In this document: piece by piece, positions 40,857 through 50,041 of the stretch | Layout: each line of letters opens with the position of its first letter | Numbering within the stretch: the first letter of the stretch is position 1 | Assembly: GCF_003261635.1 (NCBI RefSeq) | Contig: NZ_QFXK01000029.1 | Coordinates: 62,001-126,000 of the forward strand | Source of the DNA: Kribbella monticola | GTDB taxonomy: Bacteria > Actinomycetota > Actinomycetes > Propionibacteriales > Kribbellaceae | Length of the DNA: 64,000 nucleotides | Reading direction: 5' to 3' | Translations under genes and position numbers: made by a program | The notes under the pieces: generated by a model | Told to the model about the DNA's origin: nothing | Seen by the model: the letters and a program-made list of their open reading frames with translations, nothing else | Database searches by the model: none

Positions 40857-43163
40857 TCACGCGGCGGCGTTCACCTCGGCCGGGGTGTCCGAGATGACGG
40901 ACTCGCGGCGCTTGGAGACGATCACGGCCGCGGCGATGATCACCAGTGCCACCAAGGAGATGGCGATCCGCAGCGCGGTGTTGGTGTCCTCGCCGATGGT
41001 CGACATCCCGACGACGGCCGGAGCGATCAGCACCGACACCAGGTTCATCACCTTGATCAGCGGGTTGATGGCCGGGCCGGCGGTGTCCTTGAACGGGTCG
41101 CCCACGGTGTCACCGATGATGGTGGCCTCGTGTGCCGGCGAACCCTTGCCGCCGTGGTTGCCGTCCTCGACCAGCTTCTTCGCGTTGTCCCAGGCGCCAC
41201 CGGAGTTGGCCAGGAAGACGGCCATCAGGGTGCCGCTGGCGATCGCGCCGGCCAGGTAACCGGCCAGTGCCGAGGCGCCGAGGCCGAAGCCGACGGCGAC
41301 CGGGGCCAGGATCGCGAGCAGACCAGGGGTGGCCAGCTCACGCAGCGAGTCGCGGGTGCAGATGTCGACGACCTTGCCGTACTCCGGCTTGCCGGTGCCC
41401 TCCATGATCCCGGGGATGTCCCGGAACTGGCGGCGTACCTCGTACACGACGGCACCGGCGGCGCGGCCGACGGCGTTGATCGCGAGACCGGAGAACATGA
41501 ACACGACGGCAGCGCCGATGATCAGGCCGACCAGCGTGGACGGGTCGAAGACCAGGGCGTCCGCGTTGAACGCGGCGTCGCCGGCGTCGTTCAGCACCGC
41601 GTAGATCGAGTCCGTGTACGAACCGAACAGCGCGGTCGCGGCCAGTACGGCGGTGGCGATCGCGATGCCCTTGGTGATCGCCTTGGTGGTGTTACCCACG
41701 GCGTCCAGCTCGGTCAGGATCTGGGCCGCCTCGCCGTCGACGTCACCGGACATCTCGGCGATGCCCTGCGCGTTGTCGGAGACCGGGCCGAAGGTGTCCA
41801 TCGCGACGATGACGCCGACGGTGGTGAGCAGACCACAACCGGCCAGCGCGATCGCGAACAGCGCGACCACGCCGGAACCGCCGACCAGGAACGCGCCGTA
41901 CACGGCGGCGGCGATCACGAGCGCGGTGTAGACGGCCGACTCGAAGCCGACCGAGATGCCGGACAGGATCACGGTCGCGGCACCGGTCAGCGACGTCTTG
42001 CCGACGTCCTGCACCGGCTTGTCCTCGGTACCGGTGAAGTAGCCGGTCAGCGCCAGGATGATCGCGGCCAGCACGATGCCGATGATCACCGACACCGTGG
42101 CGATGACGCGGGGGTCACCGTCGTGGGCGGAGATCGCGTCGGTCGCGCCGGTCAGGTCGCCGAACTTGGCCGGCAGGTAGACGAACGCCGCGATCGTGCA
42201 GAGCACGGCCGAGATGAAGGCCGAGATGTAGAAGGCCCGGTTGATCGTCTTCAGACCGTTCTCGCCGGTCCGCGGCTTGGTCAGGAAGACACCGATGACC
42301 GCGGTGACGGCGCCGATGGCCGGCACGATCAGCGGGAAGATCAGGCCCTGCTCGCCGAAGGCCGCCTTGCCGAGGATCAGCGACGCCACCAGCATCACGG
42401 CGTACGACTCGAACAGGTCGGCCGCCATACCGGCGCAGTCACCGACGTTGTCGCCCACGTTGTCGGCGATGGTCGCCGCGTTGCGGGGGTCGTCCTCGGG
42501 GATGTTCTGCTCGACCTTGCCGACCAGGTCGGCGCCGACGTCGGCGGCCTTGGTGAAGATACCGCCGCCGACCCGCATGAACATGGCGAGCATGGCGGCA
42601 CCGAAGCCGAAGCCCTCGAGCACCGTCGGGGCGTCACCCTTGAAGAACAGCACCACCGCGGCGGCACCCAGCAGGCCGAGGCCCACCGTCGCCATGCCGA
42701 CCGTGCCGCCGGTCCGGAACGCGACGCGCATGGCAGGTTCGCGCCCTTCGTCCCGTGCGGCCGCGGCGACGCGGACGTTGGCCCGGGTCGCGAGCCACAT
42801 GCCCAGGTAGCCGATCGTGGCGGAGAAGCCCGCACCGACCAGGAAGAAGATCGACCGGAAGATCTTCAGCGTGGTGTCGTTGTCGCCGTCGCTGTGCACA
42901 GGCAGCAGGAACAGCAACAGGAACGCGACCACGGCGAAGACCGACAGCGTCTTGAACTGGCGGTTCAGGTAGGCGGCAGCACCTTCCTGGACCGCCTGGG
43001 CGATCGTCTTCATACTTTCGGTGCCATCGTTCGCGGCAAGCACCTGACCGCGGAACACCATCGCGATGGCGACCGCGAAGATCGCGATCACTCCGACGAC
43101 GATGACCAGCGTGGTGTTGCTCGACGAAAGATCCACCGCTTGTACAGCAAGCGACGCGGACAT
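40857..43163 (-). CDS. hppA: Proton-translocating pyrophosphatase, K+-independent type
   Basis: A 768-residue membrane pyrophosphatase with about 16 helices. Substrate-binding acidic motifs are DVGADLVGKVEQNIPEDDPRN and DNVGDNVGDCAGMAADLFESYA. The GNTTKAITKG segment has Lys where K+-dependent enzymes have Ala, indicating a K+-independent H+ pump. It couples PPi hydrolysis to proton export. AAGGAGGACGG precedes the ATG. The position next to bldG matches Streptomyces. Carries its own terminator. Confidence 0.95.
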   Translation of the reverse strand: MSASLAVQAVDLSSSNTTLVIVVGVIAIFAVAIAMVFRGQVLAANDGTESMKTIAQAVQEGAAAYLNRQFKTLSVFAVVAFLLLFLLPVHSDGDNDTTLKIFRSIFFLVGAGFSATIGYLGMWLATRANVRVAAAARDEGREPAMRVAFRTGGTVGMATVGLGLLGAAAVVLFFKGDAPTVLEGFGFGAAMLAMFMRVGGGIFTKAADVGADLVGKVEQNIPEDDPRNAATIADNVGDNVGDCAGMAADLFESYAVMLVASLILGKAAFGEQGLIFPLIVPAIGAVTAVIGVFLTKPRTGENGLKTINRAFYISAFISAVLCTIAAFVYLPAKFGDLTGATDAISAHDGDPRVIATVSVIIGIVLAAIILALTGYFTGTEDKPVQDVGKTSLTGAATVILSGISVGFESAVYTALVIAAAVYGAFLVGGSGVVALFAIALAGCGLLTTVGVIVAMDTFGPVSDNAQGIAEMSGDVDGEAAQILTELDAVGNTTKAITKGIAIATAVLAATALFGSYTDSIYAVLNDAGDAAFNADALVFDPSTLVGLIIGAAVVFMFSGLAINAVGRAAGAVVYEVRRQFRDIPGIMEGTGKPEYGKVVDICTRDSLRELATPGLLAILAPVAVGFGLGASALAGYLAGAIASGTLMAVFLANSGGAWDNAKKLVEDGNHGGKGSPAHEATIIGDTVGDPFKDTAGPAINPLIKVMNLVSVLIAPAVVGMSTIGEDTNTALRIAISLVALVIIAAAVIVSKRRESVISDTPAEVNAAA

Positions 43164-43380
43164 CCGTCCTCCTTGTTGGCAACCCCTGTGGACTTGACGG
43201 CCCCCGTAAGCCGCTACCGAAGGGTTGGGAAATACGAAACAGCACCAATGACCTGGCGCGGTGGGTCACTCTAACGGGTAATCCGACCAGACCTGACGAC
43301 AGGGTGGTCTACGTCATACCCGGGCCGAAGGGCAAGGCCGGCACCCTCCGTAGTCACAGCAACACCTTTTCCCGGTCGCC

Positions 43381-43710
43381 TCAGATGGCCGAGGCGACAT
43401 CGGGGTGGATGTCGAAAACCTTGGTCAGGCCGGTGATCCGGAAGATCTTCAGCAACCGTTCCTGCGTACAGACCAAGGACAGCGACCCGTCGTGGGTGCG
43501 GACCCGTTTCAGTCCGCCGACGAGTACGCCGAGTCCGGTGGAGTCCAGGAAATCCACTCTTTCAAGGTCTACGACCAACTCGTACTGCCCCGCGTCGACC
43601 AGCGAGACGAGTGTCTCGCGCAGCTTCGGCGCGGTGTAGACGTCGATCTCCCCGCCCACCTCGACGACGGTGCGCCCACCCTCCGAGCGCGTCGTCAGCG
43701 ACAGATCCAC
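43381..43710 (-). CDS. bldG: Anti-sigma factor antagonist, BldG-like STAS protein
   Basis: A 109-residue STAS protein. The GTG at 43710, with CGGAGG five bases upstream, gives an N-terminus VDLSLTTR matching BldG and places the phosphorylatable serine of [13 protein letters not shown] at residue 57, as in Streptomyces. An ATG at 43740 would add ten residues without a ribosome site. Unphosphorylated BldG binds anti-sigma factors and frees stress or developmental sigma factors. Gene order (hppA, bldG, divergent DECH helicase) matches Streptomyces, but the anti-sigma gene usually next to bldG is absent. Confidence 0.9.
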   Translation of the reverse strand: MDLSLTTRSEGGRTVVEVGGEIDVYTAPKLRETLVSLVDAGQYELVVDLERVDFLDSTGLGVLVGGLKRVRTHDGSLSLVCTQERLLKIFRITGLTKVFDIHPDVASAI

Positions 43711-43952
43711 TTCGGCCTCCGATCCCGTGAACTGTTGCATTCAACCATGTACGGACCGTGAGTAGGGCCGTTGCGGAAAACTCTTTCATTCCGGCTCATC
43801 CCGCGTCGACCTCCTCGACAGAACTGTTGTGTGCATCCGCATTTGCAGCCGCCCGCGGCGTCCGACCGTGCACATTCCGGGCACGTTCCGGCACCCTGCG
43901 TCGTCCGAAGTTGTCGACGGCCCCGACTACGCTCGCGGTATGCGTGAGGGCG

Positions 43953-46280
43953 GTGAACAGGCAGATGCACGACAGCGGTGAAGCAGCGCTCATACTCAAA
44001 CGCTTGGCTGCCGGGCCCGGCCGGGCCGAACGGCTCACCCACGTCGAATCCGTGCCGCCCCGGCAAGGCCGCACCGGCGCCTGGCCGCGCTGGGTGCCTG
44101 CGGAAGTGCTGAGCCAACTCGCCGACGCCGGCGTGACCGAGCCGTGGACCCACCAGGTCGCGACAGCCGAGGCTGCCTACAGCGGCAAGCACGTCGTCGT
44201 CGCGACCGGGACGGCGTCGGGCAAGTCGCTCGGCTACCTGCTGCCCGCCTTCGCCACGCTGAGCATCGCCCAGTCGGCATCACCCCATCGGCGTACGGCG
44301 TCAGTTCTGTACTTGTCGCCCACCAAGGCGCTCGCGCACGACCAGCTGCGCGCGGTCTCGGCGTACTCCGTGCCCGGGTTGCGCCCCACCACGCTCGACG
44401 GGGACTCGGAGCGGACCGAGCGGGACTGGGCCCGGGACCACGCCACCTATGTACTGAGCAATCCGGACATGCTGCACAGATCGGTGCTGCCCAACCACCA
44501 GCGGTGGGCCAGGTTCCTCGGCTGCTTGCAGTACGTCGTGGTCGACGAGTGCCACCACTATCGAGGGGTGTTCGGCGCGCACGTCGCCGGAGTACTACGC
44601 CGCCTTCGGCGCGTCTGCGCGCAGTACGGCGCTCATCCGATCTTCATCTGTGCGTCCGCGACCGTTGCTGAGCCGGCCGTGTCCGGTGAGCGCCTGACCG
44701 GCCTGCCGATGGTGGAGGTGGTCGCGGACGGCTCGCCCCGGGGCGGCATCTCCTTCGGCCTGTGGGAGCCCCCGCTGACCTCGGCGAGAGGAGAGAACGG
44801 AGCCCCCGTACGCCGTTCCGCGACGGCTGAGGTCGCCGATCTGCTCACCGATCTGGTGGTGTCGGGAGTCAGGACCGTGGCGTTCGTCCGATCCCGGCGC
44901 GGCGCCGAGACGGTCGCGTTGACCGCGCGCGACAACCTTGCCGAAGTCGACCCGGCGCTGGCCGACCAGGTATCGGCGTACCGGGCCGGTTATCTCCCTG
45001 AAGAGCGGCGCCGGCTGGAGGGGATGCTGCAAAGCGGGGAGCTCACCGGCGTCGCAGCGACCAACGCATTGGAGCTGGGCATCGACATCGCTGGGCTGGA
45101 CGCAGTACTGCTGTCTGGTTGGCCGGGGACGCGCGCGTCGCTGTGGCAGCAAGCGGGGCGAGCAGGACGGACCGGTGGCGATGCACTGGCTCTACTGGTC
45201 GCCAGGGACGACCCACTGGACACCTATCTGGTCCGGCACCCGCAAGCGATCTTCGGGCGACCCGTCGAGGCGACAGTGTTCAACCCGGAGAACCCGTACG
45301 TGCTCGGCCCTCAGCTCTGCGCGGCGGCCCAGGAGTTGCCGCTCACGCCGGCCGACTACGAGATCTTCGGAGCCACCACCGAGAACGTGATCGGCCAGCT
45401 GGTCCGGCAAGGGCTGCTGCGCGAGCGGCCGCACGGCTGGTTCTGGACCAGGCGCGATCGAGCCGTCGACGCGATCGACATCCGCTCGGCCGGCGGCAAG
45501 ACCGTGCAGATCGTCGAGGACCAGACCGGCCGGCTGCTCGGTACGGTCGACGGCGGCTCGGCCCACGCCAGCGTGCACGAGGGCGCGGTGTACGTCCACG
45601 CCGGCGAGTCGTACCTGGTGCGCAGCCTCGACCTCGAGGGGCACGCCGCCATCGTCGAGCAGGCCTCACCGGACTACACCACTTTCGCCCGTGACAAAAC
45701 GGAGATCAGCATCCTGGCCGCCGAGCAGACCCAGGCCTGGGGCTCGGCGGAGTTGTCGCGCGGCTGGGTCCAGGTGACCAGCCAGGTGATCTCGTACCAG
45801 CGCAAGGAGCTCGGGACCGGCAACATCCTCGACGAGCAGCCCTTGGATCTCCCGGCGCGAACGCTGCGCACCAAGGCTGTCTGGTGGACCATGCCCGACG
45901 CGCTGGTCTCGGGACTCGGTCTGAGCGACGTACCAGGGGCCGCGCATGCGGCAGAGCACGCGTCGATCGGGCTGCTTCCGTTGTTCGCCACTTGCGACCG
46001 CTGGGACATTGGCGGCGTCTCCACCGCCAGGCACGCCGACACGGGCCGGCTGACGGTCTTCGTGTACGACGGTCACCCGGGCGGCGCGGGGTTCGCCGAG
46101 CACGGTTATGCCGCGGCGCGCGATTGGTTGACCGCGACACGTGAGGCGATAGCACACTGTGAGTGCGTGGACGGGTGCCCGTCGTGCGTACAGTCACCCA
46201 AATGTGGGAACGGGAACAACCCACTCGACAAGAGCGGCGCAGTCGCGCTGCTCACAGCACTTCTAGGCAGTGAGGCCTAA
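43953..46280 (+). CDS. DECH-box helicase with C-terminal DUF1998 zinc region
   Basis: A 775-residue superfamily 2 helicase of the 'helicase/secretion neighbourhood' type, related to YprA/MrfA. Motif I ATGTASGKS, motif II VVVDECHHYRG (DECH), motif III CASATV, and motif VI QQAGRAGRTG are present. The C-terminal DUF1998 part ends with four cysteines in CECVDGCPSCVQSPKCG, as in the metal site of MrfA-type repair helicases. GTG 43953 follows GAGGGC; ATG 43965 is an alternative. In most actinobacteria it sits next to the Tad genes, here found 10 kb away. Confidence 0.9.
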   Translation: MNRQMHDSGEAALILKRLAAGPGRAERLTHVESVPPRQGRTGAWPRWVPAEVLSQLADAGVTEPWTHQVATAEAAYSGKHVVVATGTASGKSLGYLLPAFATLSIAQSASPHRRTASVLYLSPTKALAHDQLRAVSAYSVPGLRPTTLDGDSERTERDWARDHATYVLSNPDMLHRSVLPNHQRWARFLGCLQYVVVDECHHYRGVFGAHVAGVLRRLRRVCAQYGAHPIFICASATVAEPAVSGERLTGLPMVEVVADGSPRGGISFGLWEPPLTSARGENGAPVRRSATAEVADLLTDLVVSGVRTVAFVRSRRGAETVALTARDNLAEVDPALADQVSAYRAGYLPEERRRLEGMLQSGELTGVAATNALELGIDIAGLDAVLLSGWPGTRASLWQQAGRAGRTGGDALALLVARDDPLDTYLVRHPQAIFGRPVEATVFNPENPYVLGPQLCAAAQELPLTPADYEIFGATTENVIGQLVRQGLLRERPHGWFWTRRDRAVDAIDIRSAGGKTVQIVEDQTGRLLGTVDGGSAHASVHEGAVYVHAGESYLVRSLDLEGHAAIVEQASPDYTTFARDKTEISILAAEQTQAWGSAELSRGWVQVTSQVISYQRKELGTGNILDEQPLDLPARTLRTKAVWWTMPDALVSGLGLSDVPGAAHAAEHASIGLLPLFATCDRWDIGGVSTARHADTGRLTVFVYDGHPGGAGFAEHGYAAARDWLTATREAIAHCECVDGCPSCVQSPKCGNGNNPLDKSGAVALLTALLGSEA

Positions 46281-46319
46281 CCGTCCAGCAGTACGGCTGC
46301 TGGAAGAAAGGCAGCGACC

Positions 46320-46814
46320 ATGCTGGCCCTCGGAATCGTCCTGATCGTCCTGGCCGTCCTGTTCGGTCTCGGCGTCTCGGTCTCCTCCGGCGACACGACC
46401 AAGATGTCGGTGTTCGGCGTCGACTTCGGACTCGCCGTGCCGACCCTGTTCCTGCTCGGCGCCGCGACCGGAATCGCCCTGTTCCTCGGCCTGTGGTTGA
46501 CGAAGAAGGGACTCGGCCGCGGCTACCGCCGGCACAAGGAGGTCAAAGAACTCCGCCAACAGGTCGCCGCAGCCCCCACCACCACCGAGCCCACCGAAGG
46601 CGCGACGACCCTCGACGACGACCGCACCACTCTGGACCGCGACACCCGGCCCGAGGTGGCCGACGACGCTGTCGTCCCGCGCCACGCCGCCACCTCCAGT
46701 GACTCCGTCGATGACGAGAACAGCCGCACGGTCGACCTCGACGAGGCGGACCGGCTCGCCCGCGAACGTCATACCGTTGCCGACGGCACCGAAACTGGGG
46801 AGCGCCGTCCCTGA
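46320..46814 (+). CDS. Two-helix membrane protein of unknown function
   Basis: A 164-residue protein with two transmembrane segments (about residues 2-22 and 36-60) separated by a short extracytoplasmic loop, a basic KKGLGRGYRRHKEVKELRQQ stop-transfer and a long acidic, Thr/Asp-rich cytosolic tail. It resembles the small DUF1049/LapA-like membrane proteins in layout only. GAAAGGCAGC precedes the ATG. It lies 39 bp after the helicase gene and may be co-transcribed. Confidence 0.65.
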   Translation: MLALGIVLIVLAVLFGLGVSVSSGDTTKMSVFGVDFGLAVPTLFLLGAATGIALFLGLWLTKKGLGRGYRRHKEVKELRQQVAAAPTTTEPTEGATTLDDDRTTLDRDTRPEVADDAVVPRHAATSSDSVDDENSRTVDLDEADRLARERHTVADGTETGERRP

Positions 46815-47258
46815 CGCCGGAGGAACTGAACGACCTTCACCATCGCGCCCTTGCGGAGAAGTGCAAACTCCTTCCCTGCAAGGGCGCAGTGCTGCGCACG
46901 AAAAGTTGTAGTATCTCGATCGAGCCACAGCCGCCACTCGATCCCGGCACGGCAGACCCGCAACCAGATTTCGATGCCCTGCGCAACCATTCGCGGCTGG
47001 CAGTTAGTTGCCATTGGCATCAAGTTTCCGGGATTGTCCATAACCACCTCCGGCTCTCTTGTGCATTACTGGTCGTGGCGTCAACGTCGCGTTGAGTCAC
47101 CGTCGGCCTTCCGGGCCACACCACCTCCTGACGGAGGATCGACCCGCACCGCATCCCACGCGCAAGGGATGTCGTCGCGGCCCCCGGAATCGGCGCGCTC
47201 TCGCCTCGGGGTCCCGACGACCTGACGCCGCGAGATAGCACGACCTCTGGAGGTTGTC
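46815..47258. other. Lower-GC intergenic stretch without a confident gene
   Basis: The 444 bp between two plus-strand genes are less GC-rich than the surroundings. GCGCAGTGCTGCGC (near 46886) forms a small hairpin. TCAACG-TCG-CGTTGA (47081-47095) is a perfect inverted repeat and possible operator for the lectin-like gene. A 92-codon minus-strand frame (46769-47047) has a good GGAGG before its internal ATG, but it lacks the third-position GC bias of real genes here and overlaps the upstream gene. Confidence 0.5.
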
Positions 47259-48026
47259 TTGATCATCCGTAGATTGTTGAGCCGTACCGGCGTCGCAGTG
47301 CTCGCCGTCAGCGTCGCCCTGGCCACGGCCATCCCGGCGCAGGCCGCGGCACCCGCCCAACCGGTCGGCCCACCGCCCGGCGTCGAGGTGGGCGTCGTGA
47401 AGCAGATCGCCAGCCGGGCCGACACCCGCTACTGCCTCACCTTCGTCACCGCGAACAAGGTGCCGATGGCGGTGATGATGGCCTGCGCTCCCGGCAAGGA
47501 GGGCAAGACCCAGGAGTGGGTGTACACCGAGAAGGGCCAGTTGCAGGTCGCGATGAGCAAGAGCGTCGGTGGCGCCCTTGCGAAGACGGGTGCCTGCCTG
47601 GACACCGGCGCGGATCTGGTCACACCACCGGCCGACGCGCCGGTCCTGGTGCTGCCCTGTCGTGACGGTGCCGGCCAGAAGTGGAACTACGACACCACTG
47701 ACGGTTCCTTCACCAACGCGGCGAGCGGTCTGGCACTCAGCTCGCTGATCGGCAAGGGCAAGGCCAAGCAGGCCCAGCCCACCGGTGACCTCAAGGCCAC
47801 CGGCGCCCCGTACCAGGGCTGGAGCGCCTTGCCGCTGCCGGGCCTGGACATCCTCGGCGCGGTGCTGGCACTCGTGAACGCACTGCTGGCATCGCTGGGC
47901 CTGGCCCTGCCGCTGCCGATCGCGAACGCCGCGACGAGCCTTCTCGACCTGGTCCGGGCGAAGAACCCGGTCCCGGCGCAGATGACGACACTGCCGAAGC
48001 AGATGATGCAGCTGGCCAGGCGCTGA
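47259..48026 (+). CDS. Secreted lectin-like protein (QxW/ricin-type) with hydrophobic C-terminus
   Basis: A 255-residue secreted protein. The TTG start follows CTGGAGG at ideal distance and a signal peptide ends near AQAAA. The first domain has QEW and QKW motifs (KTQEWVYTEKGQLQ, GQKWNYDTTDGSFTN) spaced as in beta-trefoil ricin-type carbohydrate-binding domains, with two conserved cysteines. A C-terminal Leu-rich segment LDILGAVLALVNALLASLGLALPLP could insert into or lie on the membrane. A ligand cannot be predicted. Confidence 0.7.
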   Translation: MIIRRLLSRTGVAVLAVSVALATAIPAQAAAPAQPVGPPPGVEVGVVKQIASRADTRYCLTFVTANKVPMAVMMACAPGKEGKTQEWVYTEKGQLQVAMSKSVGGALAKTGACLDTGADLVTPPADAPVLVLPCRDGAGQKWNYDTTDGSFTNAASGLALSSLIGKGKAKQAQPTGDLKATGAPYQGWSALPLPGLDILGAVLALVNALLASLGLALPLPIANAATSLLDLVRAKNPVPAQMTTLPKQMMQLARR

Positions 48027-48055
48027 TCGAGAAGGATCCTCTGGTACCACGAGGA

Positions 48056-48086
48056 CGGCCGGCCCCGACGATGTCGGGGCCGGCCG
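48056..48086 (+). terminator. Perfect intrinsic-type terminator after the lectin-like gene
   Basis: CGGCCGGCCCCGAC (48056-48069) and GTCGGGGCCGGCCG (48073-48086) form a 14-bp perfect stem with a GAT loop, followed by CTTGTTTC. It lies 30 nt past the stop. Confidence 0.85.
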
Positions 48087-48218
48087 CTTGTTTCGGTCCT
48101 TTCTGTGCGAACCGTTTGTTCAGTTGTGAACCGTTGCGGGTTCGGGTGGTGGAGCGGTGGATCCGGTCGGCATCCGCTGCTTGCGCGTCAGCGGAGAGTT
48201 CCGATCACCGCCGTGGGA

Positions 48219-48293
48219 TCACCACCAGCAGTGGTGGTGCCAGTGGTGCCAGTAGCCACAGCCGAGAAGGTCGTCCAGAAGTCCGAGCAACAT
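48219..48293 (-). CDS. Putative 24-residue His/Trp/Cys-rich micropeptide
   Basis: On the minus strand GGAGG sits seven bases before an ATG at 48293, an excellent ribosome site. The 24-codon frame begins MLLGLLDDLLGCGYW and ends in a His/Trp/Cys cluster: five His, four Trp and two Cys among the last 13 residues. An amphipathic Leu-rich front and a metal-binding-looking tail are visible. It is divergent from the ABC operon. TAGATA about 70 bp upstream is a possible -10 box. I do not recognise a family. Chance is possible for so short a frame, but the ribosome site and composition make it notable. Confidence 0.5.
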   Translation of the reverse strand: MLLGLLDDLLGCGYWHHWHHHCWW

Positions 48294-48511
48294 TTCGTCA
48301 CCTCCGATCCAGGGAACCCGATCGGCACTGACGCTACCTCCAGCAGTCACCCTGTGTATCTAGACCTGGACTGTTTGTGACAGAACCGCGAGCTAACTTC
48401 AACTTCATCGCAACGGTTGCCGCCTGCATCGGATTTGACCTGCTCGCACCGCTCGGAGAAGTGGCCACCGGCAACGGTCGGCTGGACCCCGGGTCGAGGA
48501 TCAGTAGGAAA

Positions 48512-48554
48512 GTGACTATGTTCACCGCCGGATGGGTAAAAGTCTTCACATAGT
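48512..48554 (+). promoter_or_regulatory. CRP-like site and inverted repeat upstream of the ABC operon
   Basis: GTGACTATGTTCAC (48512-48525) fits GTGA-N6-TCAC, the core of actinobacterial CRP sites. ACTATGT (48515-48521) and ACATAGT (48548-48554) form an inverted pair with centres 33 bp (about three helical turns) apart. The block lies 60-105 bp before the binding-protein gene, a normal regulatory position. Confidence 0.4.
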
Positions 48555-48616
48555 TCCCGGCGAGTGCCAAGGTGGACCGGCACCGCCTGGACCGAACCCC
48601 CGCAAGGAGCCCCCTG

Positions 48617-50041
48617 ATGCGACGAATTTCGCGGTTGTCCCGGCTGGCCGTTCTCGGCTCGGCCACCGTCTTGCTGCTGACCGGCTGTCTCGGGTCGTCC
48701 GGCGACGGCTCCGGCGACCAGGACTCGAACCGCAACGCCGATGCCAAGAAGGTCGAGCTGACGATCGGCTCGAACTCGGTCAAAGGCGGCAAGAGCAGCG
48801 CCGGCGCCACGTTCACCGAGGACGTCCTGATCCCCAAGTTCGTCGAGGCGCAGAAGGCCAAGGGCGTCGACGTCACGGTGAAGTTCCAGGGCGACGGCTC
48901 CGACGACGAGGTCTACAAGCAGAAGCTCGCGCTCAGCCTGTCCAACAAGGCCGGCCCCGACCTGTTCAGCCTCGACGGCATCTGGGTCGGTGAGTTCGCC
49001 CAGGCCGGTTACATCAAGCCGCTCACCGACACCGTCGGCGACGCCGCCAAGGTGAACGACTGGAACGGCTGGAAGCAGATCCCCGAGTCGGTGCAGCAGC
49101 TCGGCTCGTTCGACGGCAAGCGGTACGGCGTACCGGGTGGCACCGACGGCCGCGTGCTGTTCTTCAACAAGAAGCTGTTCCAGCAGGCCGGACTGCCGGC
49201 CGACTGGCAGCCGAAGTCGTGGGACGAGATCACCAGCGCGGCTCAGGCGCTGAAGAAGCTCCCCGGCGTCACCCCGGTCCAGATCAACGCCGGTACGGCG
49301 ATGGGCGAGGCCACCTCGATGCAGGGCGTGCTGCCGCTCCTGGTGGGCACCGGCGCGACCATCAACAGCGACGGCAAGTGGCTCGGCAACACCCCGCAGC
49401 TGCGGCAGGTCCTCGACTTCTACAAGACGATCTACGGCAGCGGACTGGGCGATCCGGTGCTGCAGCGTGAGGCCAAGGGCCGGGACAAGTCGTTCGCCGA
49501 GTTCGCCGCGAACAAGATCGGCATCCTGCTCGAGAGCGACTACTTCTGGCGCAGCGTGGTCGAGCCCAAGGAAGGTGTCGCCAAGATGGCCGACCGGGAC
49601 ACCGCCGTGGGCTACGCGCTGATCCCGGCCAGCAAGCCGGGCGCCGGCGTCAAGGGCCAGGACTTCGTCTCGATGTCCGGCGGCGGTGCGACCGCGATCA
49701 ACCCGAACACCAAGTTCCCGCAGCAGGCCTGGGAGCTGCTGCAGTTCATGAACTCGGCGGAGATGGTGAAGGCCTCGCTCAACGGTGCCGCGAAGATCAC
49801 CCAGCGCACGGACGTCAACACCGAGGTACTGGCGGGCGACCCGATGCTCAACTTCGTTGCCACCAAGGTGCTGCCGATCACGCAGTTCCGGCCGGGTCTG
49901 GCGGAGTACCCGAAGATCTCGGCCGCGCTGCAGCAGGCGACCGCGGACGTGGTCGGCGGTAAGTCCACCGACGCGGCAGCGAAGAGCTATCAGGCCGCTG
50001 TCGAGGCCGCCGCCGGCAAGGACAAGGTCTCCAGCAGCTGA
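48617..50041 (+). CDS. ABC transporter solute-binding lipoprotein (family 1)
   Basis: A 474-residue substrate-binding protein with lipobox LLTGC (Cys24) and the family 1 sugar-binding fold: KVELTIGSNS, FSLDGIWVGEFAQAGYIKPL, YGVPGGTDGRVLFFNKKLFQQAGLP and AWELLQFMNS. The ATG at 48617 follows AAGGAG. It is the first gene of five whose ends all overlap (binding protein, two permeases, ATPase, PHP hydrolase). It captures an oligosaccharide or glycerophosphodiester-type solute outside the cell; which one cannot be read from sequence. Confidence 0.9.
   Translation: MRRISRLSRLAVLGSATVLLLTGCLGSSGDGSGDQDSNRNADAKKVELTIGSNSVKGGKSSAGATFTEDVLIPKFVEAQKAKGVDVTVKFQGDGSDDEVYKQKLALSLSNKAGPDLFSLDGIWVGEFAQAGYIKPLTDTVGDAAKVNDWNGWKQIPESVQQLGSFDGKRYGVPGGTDGRVLFFNKKLFQQAGLPADWQPKSWDEITSAAQALKKLPGVTPVQINAGTAMGEATSMQGVLPLLVGTGATINSDGKWLGNTPQLRQVLDFYKTIYGSGLGDPVLQREAKGRDKSFAEFAANKIGILLESDYFWRSVVEPKEGVAKMADRDTAVGYALIPASKPGAGVKGQDFVSMSGGGATAINPNTKFPQQAWELLQFMNSAEMVKASLNGAAKITQRTDVNTEVLAGDPMLNFVATKVLPITQFRPGLAEYPKISAALQQATADVVGGKSTDAAAKSYQAAVEAAAGKDKVSSS

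Noticed and set aside
40812..43274. 820-codon plus-strand frame opposite hppA
   Set aside because: Translation is low-complexity Arg/Gly/Asp with no domain; hppA on the minus strand is unmistakable.
43740..43789. Upstream ATG starts for bldG
   Set aside because: No ribosome site; the GTG at 43710 has CGGAGG and places the phosphoserine at residue 57 as in the known protein.
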